DNA of 30,401 nucleotides from Chara braunii (GCA_003427395.1 BFEA01000692.1:161069-191469), one strand, 5' to 3'. Shown: positions 19,794-29,506, numbered from the stretch's first letter. A program made the numbers and translations. Notes: generated from the sequence alone by a model not told the origin.

Positions 19794-22346
19794 ATGGCTA
19801 GAGAAGGAATTGGAATGGAGACCCAAAATTGGCTTGCAGAGAAGACCAAGGTGAAGATGACAAAAAGGACCGAGCTGCTGGACACTGGAAACGGGGTTAA
19901 GGAGGAAGTGACGATATGGGAATACCCAAGAGAATCGTTGCGGTCCCTGGACGAGTTCTATTCTAAGCATGCAGTCCTATTCACTTTCTCAAAAAAAAAC
20001 CAGGAGCTCGACAGGGCGGAGAAATTGAAATGGCTGTGGGAAAAGCTCAAGAGCATAGAACCGATCCCGGGAACGGAACCTAAAGTAACATTTCACAGCA
20101 GAGGAAGGAACACAATAATGGTTGTTTGCAAGGAGGAAAAACAAGCAGAATTCCTCAAGAACAAATCCTTTACCTGCAATTCGTCAGTAGTAACGGTCTA
20201 CCCCTGGACGCCAGCCAAAACAACACAGACCTCCCCCTCCAAATACCAACAACAGCTGATGCAGAAGTACTTCTGGATTCAGTTCGATGGAATACGGGAG
20301 GGGCTACATGGGGCAATCAAGGCAAGATTGCAGGAGGAGTACGGGCAATTCCCAATTGTAGATTGGATCACACCTACCCCAGACTTCCTAGTGCCACAGC
20401 ATGACACCATGATGGCATGCCTAAACACCCAGGGAGCAGTCCCACCACAATTACAGGAAATCTGACACTTTGCAGTCAGGGATCAAATAGTGAAGGTAGT
20501 TGTCTCCACCAAAAGCAACCCATTGTGCTTCAAATGCAGACAGAGAGGGCACATGGGAACAGACCCAAGGTGCCCAAAGAATGCAGACTCAGCAAGAAAC
20601 AGACCATTGAAGCCAACCAGCCTCGAGGAGGTTGAGGGAGAACCTGGCTTCTGGTTTGTCAGGGAAGCTAAATACATAGGTTGGGTCTTTAATGACAACC
20701 TAGAGACTCCGGACTGGGTATGGGTCATGGAAGGGGAACCAACCCAAAGACCAGACATCTACCCCCCATCTGACAGCAGTTGGCAGACCAAGAAGGTGGG
20801 CAAGAAGTCCACCAAGATCTACACAACTGATCAGGTCTTAAACAAAAAAAGAGTGCAGGGAGAGAGGAGGCTAAGGGACCTCCAAATGGACTTGGATGAA
20901 ACAGGGGAGCTGGCAGAAAGGAATTGGTTGGAAGTGGTAAAGGAAGGGAAGAAGAAAGGAGCACACTTGGGCACAACAAGGAACAGCACACCAGGCAACA
21001 CGGTGGTACAATACACACGCAAAGGGAACTCAAGAGCGGGCCAAGAAAAAGAAGCCAATGCGGAGAATGGGGGGGCACAAGGGCAGGATGTGGAAATGTT
21101 CGAGGACAGAAGAAGCGGGACAAAGAGGAAAGGAGGGGAAATCACAAAAGAAGAGCCCATCAGAAGAAAGGCTGACGAGGACTACTATTGTGGGCAAGAA
21201 GAGGAGGAATGGGAAAACAGACCCATTGAGGAAATCAGGGAATACATCCAAACAATGAAGGCACAAAGGGCAAGTATGTTTGAACTGCATATGGCCTACG
21301 TGAGAGAGGAAGTGAAGGCAAGGGTAGAAGAGATCCCACTCACAGCAAACCCATGTGAACCGCTCAAGGAAGAAGAGGAAATGACAGAATATTATGCCCA
21401 ACAATACTGCCGCATCAAGAAGGACCGGGCAAAGGTACAAAGGAAAGGAGAAAAGAACGAGGGCCAAGGATCAAAAGGAGAGTGGAGAGAGGACAAATTC
21501 AAGATGCTCGAGCTACCAGAGACCTACAACAAAAAAGGGGAGGAAGGAAAGAAGAAGGGAAACCAAAGGAGAGAGAAGGGGAAAGAAAACAGCGAACAAA
21601 GGGGGAACACCAAGGGGCAAAAGGAGGAGGGAAGGAAAGAGAACAATCCGGAGAAACAGCAAGAGCAGGAGGAACAGAACAATGAAAAGGAAACACTGCT
21701 GCTGCAGTCTGCAGTGTTGGAAGCACAGATCCAAAGGCTGTCAGATCTGAATGAGGAAATGAGATTGTCAACAGTCACAGTGGGCTCCTTAAATGACTGC
21801 ACACAGGCGGAGTTCTGGAACAAGACTGTAACAACAAGCAAGATGATGTTACCCTCAAGAACAATCTTGACCATGATGTTTGATGTGCAAACAGAGGACT
21901 GGCAGATTGCTACAGCATCTAACTTTGCTCTCCCCAGATTGGAAAAGGGCCAAAGTATAGAGGAGAGGCTTACATCGACGGTTTCTGAAAATGAACCAGT
22001 CAAAGTTGGGCTGTTGGGAGAAACGTTGAGGGTACCCACCATGAATGGAAGGGGAACTGAAAGCAAGGAGGAAACCTTGGATGTAAGACCAGTGATAGCC
22101 ATATACAACCCAGGGTCTTCCTTAAAAAGCAATCTGCAATGGCGTCCTTGGTGGCAAATCTCACAGTTACCGTACACGACCCTTGGCACAAGTGCTTTGC
22201 CAGAATTACCAGCGGCAAGCCTGGCAATCACCTTTGCCCAGAAAATTCACAGAATGGGACAAAGAGAGCTGGGTGACAGGCTGCAGGAACTGCAGGAGGT
22301 GGGAGAGGGCACAACTATGCGAACGATGTCTGCACCATCCCCTTGA
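19794..22346 (+). pseudogene. LINE-B ORF1: RNA-binding-type protein, one nonsense mutation
   Basis: 851 codons from ATG 19794 (MAREGIGMETQNW) to TGA 22344. One in-frame TGA lies at 20463-20465, so the product would stop at 223 residues. The first ~220 residues align with LINE-A ORF1 (KLKWLWEKLKSI; VTVYPWTP; the GQFPIVDWITP segment) and fit the plant LINE DUF4283/RRM-like ORF1 domain. A knuckle CFKCRQRGH...C at residues 245-260 has CX2CX4HX6C spacing. A conserved GWVFNDNL block follows. The middle is highly charged (Lys/Glu) and probably coiled or disordered. The C-terminus has FWNKTVTTSK, matching LINE-A WTTLMTTTK, and an Ala/Leu-rich helix. Inferred role: element RNA packaging and chaperoning. 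It could be active if the TGA were absent or read through. Confidence 0.88.
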
Positions 22347-22389
22347 ATTAAGACAAAACAGATAAACTGGGAGGCTGGAACCTTGAACC

Positions 22390-25300
22390 ATGGACGGGGG
22401 AGGTGAGCAAAATGAGGGAGGAGAGAAGAAGCACCACAAGGCAAAGAGAAGAGCAGAACTAGATATAAGATCATGGAACGTACATGGGCTGGCCACCCTA
22501 CTGTCGACCCCAGCGAAATGGTTCAGTTTAACAACCAACCTCAAATGGTTTGACAATAATCCACCAGACATAGTCTGTATACAAGAAACTCACCTAACCA
22601 ACTCTGATGAACATAAAACCATACGGGAGGAAATAGAGAGAAGATTGAAACATGTATGGAAAGCAGAATGGGTGAACAGTCCCAGCTCAGCATCGGCAGG
22701 AGTATTAATCCTCTTCTACGAAAAATCCAAAGCATTACAACACTTACAAATAAGCCAAGTAACCAAAGATACTGAAAGAGGCAGGTGGATCAGGATAGAT
22801 TTCAGCTACAGACAGGAAGAAATAACACTATTAAACATATACGCCCCAAACACTAACGCCAAAAGAAAGGAAACAATAGAAGTTATCAAACAGGAATGCC
22901 CGAACCACCGACACATCATAGCAGTGGGAGACTGGAATGTTGTTGTTGACCCACTCCTTGATAGAATATCCCATGCTAGGGAGGGGTATGATGAAGCAAA
23001 CGCCCACACAATGATAGACTTTATCACAGAGAAGGAACTAATAGAGCCGTTCAGGACAAGGTACCCAGAAGCCAAGAAATTCGCATGCACTAGGAGGACG
23101 CAACAGGGGAGAACATCCTTCTCTATGATAGACTACTTCTTGATCTCAGAATCATTATCAGGGACCGTACTAGCTTCGAAAATCTTAAAACCCCCCTTCT
23201 ACGAGGGATTTGACCACAAACAAATAGGACTCATTTTGAACTTTGGCCTAGAGAATGCTGCAGGCCAAGGATTCTACAAGGTCAACAACTCCTTACTAAA
23301 GCTAGAGGGTTTCAGAAGAGTGGTTAGACAAGCATGGGAAGATCACGCTCAACAAAGGCAAGGGGAGAACACAATCTTAAACTTCGGAAAAACCCTACAA
23401 CACGTTAGTAAGGAATTAAGCAAGGAGTCAAGAAACGAAGCCAGAAGAAGAAGGGAAAGATTAGAGCTCCTCGAATCCATAGTAGAAACAACTGAATATA
23501 ACCTAATATGCAATCCGGGTTCTCCAATCTACGAAAACTTACTCTCTTCGGCAAAAGAGGAACTGACCCAATGGGCAAACTGGAAGAAAAAGAGTTTAAG
23601 CATCAGAGCAAGAATAAGAGACTGGGAGAGTAACGAATCAATAACAAAGTTCTTTTTCCAAAGAATCAAATCTAATTGCAGAAACAACAGAGTCCTAGAA
23701 CTAAAGGATGAAGGGGGAAACCTTAAAAACCAACAGAAAGAAATATTACAAATAGCCACGAGCTTCTTCAAAAAGCTATATACATCACAATCGACAAAAG
23801 AAAATAGTGGAGCTATCAACAGGGCGAGAGAAAAGTTCCTGAGACACCTTGACACCAGTATCAAGCCAGAAGCAGCAGCATACCTAGACAAAGACCTCTC
23901 ACTAGCAGAAGTGCATGGAGCGCTCGACTCCATGCAACCAAACAAGGTCCCAGGCATCGATGGGCTAATGAAAGAATTTTGGCAGGAGCACTGGCCTATG
24001 CTAGGGAGGGAACTCCTGCGATTCTACCAAGAAGCATACACAAGAGGAACATTGGGAGAAGACATTAGCACGGGAGTAGTAACACTATTATACAAGAAGG
24101 GGGAAAGAGAGGACATAAGAAATTATAGGCCAATATCCTTACTAACGGTAGCCTATAAAATAATAGCAAAGGTCCTAGCCAACAAAATAAGAAATGTAAC
24201 CGATAAATGCTTCCATTTGGACCAAACAGGATTCATCCCAGGAAGATTCATACTGGACAACGTAATCTGCCTGAATGAAGCAACCAAGTTAATAAGAGAC
24301 AAGAAGTTACAAGCAGCCATCCTCTTCTTTGACTTCGAAAAAGCCTACGATCAAGTCAACTGGGACTTCCTACAGCAATGCATGGAGAAAATGGGAGTGG
24401 GGACAGTTTTCAGGAGATGGGTGAGAGTCCTGTACGCGGACGCAAGAGGGAGAGTCCAAGTTAACGGCCATCTATCACTTTGCCCTTCACGACTTGAGGA
24501 AGGTCAGAGAACTTAAAAATGAACAAAAGGGACTAAGGAAAGGGAGAAAGAAGTCAGAACCTCCCACCTATCTGTTTAGACCAGATAAAGACATATCAGA
24601 ATTAGAAGTTGACCCTAACGAGTGGGGCTGGTATCAGAACAGGGGGAGAGGAAGGGCCAAAAAGTGGATCCCGCTGCACGAATACACAGTAAAAAAGGGT
24701 TATAAGATAAGACGCAAGCTAGAAAACCCACAACCGGTCATAGGGGCAAGGTGGGAAAAAAACCTCCAAATTGACCCCGCTTGCTGGCAAACAATCCCAT
24801 GGTCCTACTATGCAACGATCAGACCTCAAAAAGTGAGAAGCTTACAATGGTTGATAATTTACATGGCAGTCCCCACCAATGAATGGTTAGAAACGAGGAG
24901 GAGAGAAGAGGACAGAACAGAATACTCAGCACACTGCCAAATGTGCCAGNATCAGGTAGCAGAAACACTAACCCACTNCCTGNTGGAANGCCAACATGCC
25001 AAAGCGCNCTGGCTCAAATGCAAAAAAGCTTGGTCCAATCTATCTAATAATGAATTCCCGACAGACCAATTCTTCCTACTAACAGCAATAGACAGAGAAA
25101 GCTTAATCCCTGNGGAGGATAAAGAGATCACCGAATTACTGCGAAGAACAACACTGTGGGTAATANGGAGAGCCAGATGTGGAAACACAATAGGAAAAAA
25201 GAAGATGACGGCAAATGAATCATGGGAAGAGGCAAGGGAAATGGTAGAAACAGGGGTGAGAGTGGAATGGAGGCGAACCCTTGAGAGAATGGACAAAGAG

Positions 25301-25468
25301 ACAGAGGACCAGAAAAGAGCAAAAATACAGAAAGAATTTGANCAGCAATGGCTGAAGAAGGGACTATTAGCAAGGATAAGCGGACAATCCCTCCAATTCA
25401 CGAGCTGGTGGGATTCAGACAGACTAACAACAAACCAGAATAGCACAAACGCAATGGACTTAGACTGA
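22390..25468 (+). pseudogene. LINE-B ORF2: endonuclease plus truncated reverse transcriptase
   Basis: Start ATG 22390, 43 nt after ORF1. The endonuclease is intact by motif: SWNVHGL, IQETHL, VGDWNV, SMIDYFLIS, GFDHK. The reverse transcriptase begins normally with PNKVPGIDGL, LLYKKG, NYRPISLLT, QTGFIPGRFILDN and FFDFEKAYDQVNWDF. After VNGHLS (about 24475) it jumps to the segment that precedes the C-terminal zinc finger. Compared with LINE-A, roughly 1.4 kb is missing, including RQGDP, FADD and the thumb. The frame shifts by one at the junction. The second part (to 25468) has DPNEWGW, SLQW, PTNEWL and a zinc finger CQMC...ETLTH. Eight ambiguous bases lie between 24950 and 25342. It could still nick DNA but not copy RNA. 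Confidence 0.9.
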
Positions 25469-26749
25469 TAAGAAAAGGAAAACTCAGAGGAGGAACTAGC
25501 GCAACAGTAGAGAAGGGGAGGGTAGCAAGAAATAAGAACTAGTGGCAGGAAGAAGCCAAAACCAAAGACAGCACTTCCAAACGGAAGATCAAAACAGATA
25601 AAAAAACAAACAACACAGAAGGCGCTAGCCCAAGAAGGAAACAGCAACAGCACCAACCCGCCATGAAAGAACGAGGACATACAACTTAAAGGAAGAGAAG
25701 GGGAGACTAAAGGACTCAAGGCTCAAGCATATCAACAACACCCAACACTCACCTCTCTACACCCTCCAAACCAACTGCCCACACACGTACCAATCACAAT
25801 AGGTCAAGACACCAACAGACAAGCCTGTGCCCCTACAAGCCTCAGAAAATCCCAACCCCAACCAAACCCGTCCCACCCATCAGTGACGCAGCCCCACCCT
25901 TACCTTTTTACCCTTCCTCTCCCGCCCCAAGTCCACAACCCCAAGCACACCAACTAGAATCCAAACCTCCACCACTACACAAACTTCCTCAGGCACTACC
26001 CCCCCCACCCAAACTACCCCGCCAAGAAACCTTAGACAGGCTCAACAGAGTCAACTCAAAAGACGGACAAAGAAGGACCATAAAAATACGCTACAGCCAA
26101 CAAGGGTTTAGGGTTTTTGATAGAGGGTTTAGGCTTCAGCCTAGACAAAAGCACAAACACATAGGGATTAAGATGTCAGGGAGTTCAAGAGGTTCATAGA
26201 CCCTCCAGATCGCTCTAGCATGACACAATAACCCGACAGCACCGCAGCTGAGAGGAGTGGGACGGGGGCAGACAAGAGGACTCCAACAAAGCAGAGCTAA
26301 TAGAATAGGCTAAACTAGACAGGGGCGAGGGGGGGTACATCCTTCCTCAGAAAGGCAATAAAGATTAAAGACCATAGTTAGAGAGTCAGGGGAAGACAGA
26401 CCTAGCTCCACCAGCAATACACACAGAACTGACAGCCTTACAGATGAGAAGAAGAACTAGGGAAAGCCCAGTTAGTCCGACAGGCAGTACCACATTACAG
26501 AGATCACAACCCCGAGAGGCCTCTCAAGTCCAAGATTACGTCAAATAGGCTAACTTAGGCAGGGGTGAATGATGGTACATCCTTCCCACGGGAAGTAATC
26601 AATGCTGTCTTTCGGGCCTTCCTACCATAAAGGGGAGGAGCTTGTGTGAGTACCTTTTGTAACCATTTCTGACTTGCCGGTGGAATAAGAACCGGACTGA
26701 TGCTCCCCAGAATGGAAAAGGAGCCAGAACCGTAAGGTTCTGTTGGGTT
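25469..26749 (+). other. 3'UTR of LINE-B
   Basis: About 1.28 kb. The first half is A- and C-rich and non-coding. A short plant-telomere-like stretch (AGGGTTTAGGGTTT) lies at 26103-26116, with another GGGTTTAGG by 26131. A ~45-bp block (AATAGGCTAA..., ...GGTACATCCTTCC) occurs at 26304 and again at 26544, exactly 240 bp apart. The end carries ATGCTCCCCAGAA and a stem-loop just before the tail. Confidence 0.7.
26725..26742 (+). promoter_or_regulatory. 3'-terminal stem-loop of LINE-B with GTAA loop
   Basis: CAGAACC (26725-26731), loop GTAA, GGTTCTG (26736-26742): seven perfect pairs. As RNA the loop is a GNRA tetraloop. It ends 7 nt before the poly(A) tail. Some plant and other LINE families need such a 3' hairpin for recognition by their own reverse transcriptase, so a recognition role is inferred. 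Confidence 0.65.
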
Positions 26750-26768
26750 AAAAAAAAAAAAAAAAAAA
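26750..26768 (+). repeat. poly(A) tail of LINE-B
   Basis: A run of 19 A follows TTGGGTT and precedes the resumed array unit (GATACCAAGCTCT). The last A or two may belong to the target-site duplication. Confidence 0.85.
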
Positions 26769-26781
26769 GATACCAAGCTCT
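26768..26781 (+). repeat. probable target-site duplication of LINE-B, 3' side
   Basis: AGATACCAAGCTCT, one mismatch from 16866-16879. The right flank continues GAACGCCATTGCCCTCAG, the expected second half of the array unit. Confidence 0.7.
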
Positions 26782-27087
26782 GAACGCCATTGCCCTCAGA
26801 TTCATCCACTGTGCCCACAAGTACAGCCAGATACATTCTAAAAAGTGCTAACATTACAGGGCTGGTGGGCACTCATGAAAAACCAGTTTTCTTCCAAAAA
26901 AAGAGAAAAAGAAAGAATTCCAAAAAAGAAAAAAAAAAAAAAAAACAAAGGGCAAAAGAGATACAAAGCTCTGAAGGCGATTGGCCTCAGATTCATCCAC
27001 TTGCCCACAAGTACAGCCGGATACATTCTAAAAAGTGCTAACGTTACAGGGCTGGCGGGCACTCATGAAAAACCAGTTTTCTTCCAA
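26769..27087 (+). repeat. A-rich tandem array, right part: two near-identical units
   Basis: Units at 26769-26897 and 26960-27087 (190-191 bp apart) agree at almost every base from GATAC(C/A)AAGCTCTGAA to CCAGTTTTCTTCCAA. They differ by a handful of substitutions and one indel. Each is followed by an A-rich tract (26897-26945 and 27085-27118). They are far more alike than the units on the left side, suggesting a recent duplication or local homogenisation. Confidence 0.85.
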
Positions 27088-27349
27088 GAAAAAAGAAAAA
27101 GGAAAAGAAAGAAAAGCAACGATCTGTTTGTTTTTGTTTTTCTCGTGTTGCAGTTCCTTTTCTTTTCTCTTTTCCCCCTTGTCGCTTTCAGCCTCCGAAC
27201 GTTTCCACATAGCACAGCACCGGGACATCAATCAGTCCATTTGCCCCGTTTTTGTGGGCCCACGCACGTCCTCCTCCATTGCACTGCCGGGCCTTCCCCG
27301 AACCCCGAAAACTGCGGCGCGTTAACAGGGAAGGCCTGCGGCCCATGTA
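27088..27349. other. non-coding, no gene seen
   Basis: A-rich end of the array, then a T-rich stretch and a GC-rich segment around 27240-27340. Open frames on both strands overlap without any recognisable protein. The segment before 27350, read on the minus strand, weakly resembles 16009-16070, so it may be an inverted copy of the left array boundary. Confidence 0.45.
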
Positions 27350-27370
27350 TGGGCCAAGTACTGGTGGTTT
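27350..27370 (-). repeat. 21-bp inverted repeat, right arm
   Basis: The exact reverse complement of 15988-16008. It overlaps a local palindrome, GGCCCAT GT ATGGGCC (27340-27355). It probably marks an inverted copy of one repeat family rather than the ends of a single element. Confidence 0.85.
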
Positions 27371-27608
27371 ATTAAAAGTTCTCAAAGCTCAAAAAGTCAG
27401 GATCCTCATCAAGTTTGGGGTGGAAAGGCTGGGAGGCAGCAAAGGGGGTTGGATGACGAAGGTCCTCTGGTCAGAACTCGCAGTTGTATCTATTACAGCT
27501 CAATAGAAGAGGCAGGTGCAGGACGAGGGGACAACAGGGGACTGCCAATGCCCCTCGGGGACTCTGGACGCTCCCTGAAGGCTGACCCTGTTTCGGGAAT
27601 GCTTAGAA
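27371..27608. other. unassigned, no gene seen
   Basis: Mixed-composition sequence. The open frames are short and overlap on both strands without recognisable motifs. Confidence 0.45.
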
Positions 27609-27712
27609 GGGACGATGGACCCGGTTTCCAGTAGATGTTTTCAAAAATTATGTTTTCAAGGGACGCTGGACCCGGTTTCCAGCAGGTGATGCTCCCCACC
27701 AATAGATGGAGC
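27609..27712 (+). repeat. GGGACG-TGGACCCGG repeat pair
   Basis: GGGACGATGGACCCGG at 27609 recurs as GGGACGCTGGACCCGG at about 27660, both followed by TTTCCAGYAGRTG. The second copy with its downstream ATGCTCCCCACCAATAGATGG matches 16526-16578 almost base for base. This links the right end of the window to the A-rich array on the left. Confidence 0.8.
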
Positions 27713-28300
27713 TAAGCTGCAAGAAAGATAAAACGAATGCCCATGTCATTTGAATAGGCCTGATGCCGAAGACTTGTGAGGAGGATAAAAGGATGTCGAG
27801 AGTGATGGATGAGAGAGATAGAGAGATGATCCAACAACAGTTCATAATATTTTAATCTATAGTTCTCTGTGACAGTCGTTCCCGGAGTAGGGGCTTGCCA
27901 TCTGCGAGCGTGCTCAGCAGCGGACTCTTTTGAGGGCGACTCTTTTTTCAGATTAACTGTCGCATACCGTAAAGGTGCAGACCAGAGCAAGAACAGACAT
28001 CTCTCACATAATACAAGATAGCGCAGCAGAAGGCTTAAATACCAATGATCAGCCCAACCAATGCTGCAATGCAGACCAAACATACATCATCATCAGTCCA
28101 TGGTGTGAAGGGGCCTGGCGTTCACACAGGAAGAATGCGCCAGTCCCAACCATACACAGACGAAGAAGAGGGGGGTTAGACGAAGAAGAGGGGAAGATGG
28201 GAGTGTCGTCAACACCAAGTCTTCGGTACAGGTCCCAAATAATCCCTCGTCAAATGTCTGAATCCCAATGTTGAGTCTGGATCCAAATGTCGTCAAGTCC
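27713..28300. other. unassigned sequence, no gene seen
   Basis: Mixed-composition sequence with short overlapping open frames on both strands, none recognisable. A direct repeat of GACGAAGAAGAGGGG occurs near 28158 and 28179. Confidence 0.4.
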
Positions 28301-28740
28301 CCAAGTCACAAATCTCTCTCTCTCGTAGTCTGCAGATACTGAGAAGTTAGGTAGCGAGAGGGTGAGGGAGAGATGGTAGACTTAGAAGAGGACGAAGAAC
28401 TCTCTCTCTCTCTCTCCCGTACTAACCTGTGAAGGTGGTGCCTTGTGGCAGGTACATCGAAGATGAAGCTGGAGCTATGGAGCCACAGGTAAGTCTCTCT
28501 GGCCTCCGCCAACCATCTCTTTCTCTCCAACGCTACTCTAGCTCCTAATAGCGCCCAGCGCTGAAGACTACTGCTAACGCTACTACTACTACTGCAGCGC
28601 TCCTCCAGAGTGCTGCTGGCGAATCCTGAAGACTGCCTCCTGCCTCCTGCACGTGAAGTGCCTGGGAAGTCCCTATGAACTACCTCGTGACTACCTGCAG
28701 CCTGCAGGGCGGGCCAGTCTTATATAGTGCTAGCCCGTCC
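28300..28740 (-). promoter_or_regulatory. possible minus-strand promoter and leader
   Basis: CTATATAAGA on the minus strand (plus 28718-28727) is a good TATA-box match flanked by GC-rich DNA. Downstream on the minus strand are CT/GA microsatellites (28400-28416 and 28309-28324), a (TAG)n stretch near 28570 and CACAG|GTTAGT-like splice words. This could be the promoter end of a host gene or of an LTR retrotransposon. No coding region confirms either. Confidence 0.25.
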
Positions 28741-28895
28741 AGGAGGCTGCTCTTGCCAATGCCAAAACGTGCCAGACCCTGGTGTTGAAGTTCAAACAAA
28801 GGTTGTCTTGAAAACATGCCCAAAATGGCCTGTGCTAAAACCCTGGTCTGGTGCCTAAGTTTCAGGGCAGGTCGACTTTATGAGGGCCTGAAAAT

Positions 28896-29082
28896 GGCCC
28901 TCGTTTTCAGGCTCTTAGGCTGAAACGACACAGGGTGTGTAGGCCCTCATTTTCAGGCTTTCAGGATGAAACGACACAGGGCCTGTAGGCCCTTGTTTTC
29001 AGGCTTTCAGGCTGAAAACGACACAGGGCCTGTAGGCCCTTGTTTTCAGGCTTCAAGGCTGAAAACGACACAGGGCCTGTAG
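28896..29082. repeat. tandem array of four 46-48-bp hairpin units
   Basis: Units start with GGCCC at 28896, 28942, 28988 and 29035, with a partial one at 29083. Each reads GGCCCT-(T/C)GTTTTCAG, a ~9-nt loop, CTGAAAAC-GACAC-AGGGCC. The 8-bp inner arms and 6-bp outer arms pair, so every unit can fold into the same hairpin. Unit 1 is the most diverged. Confidence 0.9.
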
Positions 29083-29506
29083 GGCCCTTACTTTTCCTTA
29101 TTTGGTCGGGCCTTGCAGGCCCGTGTGGATGTGCAGTATGCCACATTAACCCATTATGCTGCCATCGCTGTTCGAAGAGTGTATTTGAACTGGGCTCCCA
29201 ATGTGGGCACCTGGCGATGAATGGTGTGTAATTTTCTGTCTTTGTCAGCCAGCCGTAGGCACCAGAAACCTCTGGTTCAGATCTTGATGGCAATCTACTT
29301 GGTCGTTTTCTCCAGCAACCCATCCGTGAACCGGCCTGTCATAATGAAGTCCTTGTTCAAGACGTCTGTAGTACACCTGTAAGTTTGGTACCAGATCTGG
29401 CGGATATTGTCCCAGACACCCCACATGACGACAATGCTCCCCACCAGAGGTGGGGTGAGTCTTCGAGAGCAGGATGGGGGGTAAACGCCACAAGCAGTGT
29501 TGATGT
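29083..29506. other. unassigned; one hairpin
   Basis: Mixed sequence without a recognisable gene. CCCCACC AGA GGTGGGG (29439-29455) is a perfect 7-bp hairpin beginning in an ATGCTCCCCACC word shared with 16556 and 27689. Part may belong to LINE-D, but its protein frame cannot be followed here. Confidence 0.45.

Larger units (their letters stand above)
16880..26768 (+). mobile_element. LINE-B, near-complete L1-like LINE with internal ORF2 deletion
   Basis: A plus-strand LINE of about 9.9 kb with a 2.9-kb 5'UTR, ORF1 (19794-22346), a 43-nt gap, ORF2 (22390-25468), a 1.3-kb 3'UTR and a 19-nt poly(A) tail. It interrupts a unit of the A-rich array. The left flank ends in the first half of the unit and the right flank resumes with the second half, with a short duplication. 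Its proteins match LINE-A in order and motifs but are diverged, so it is a different family. ORF2 has lost the catalytic core of the reverse transcriptase, so this copy cannot move itself. Confidence 0.88.

Noticed and set aside
19429-22571. Many long minus-strand open frames opposite LINE-B
   Set aside because: They are antisense shadows of the purine-rich coding strand, with Ser/Phe/Leu-rich composition and no motifs, while the plus strand carries clear LINE proteins.
26103-26131. Interstitial telomere (TTTAGGG-like) in the LINE-B 3'UTR
   Set aside because: Only about two imperfect repeats. Too short for a telomere relic and equally consistent with chance or a telo-box word.
15988-27370. 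The 21-bp inverted repeats as terminal repeats of one DNA transposon
   Set aside because: No transposase or target-site duplication is seen next to the arms, and the interval is explained by the array and LINE-B.
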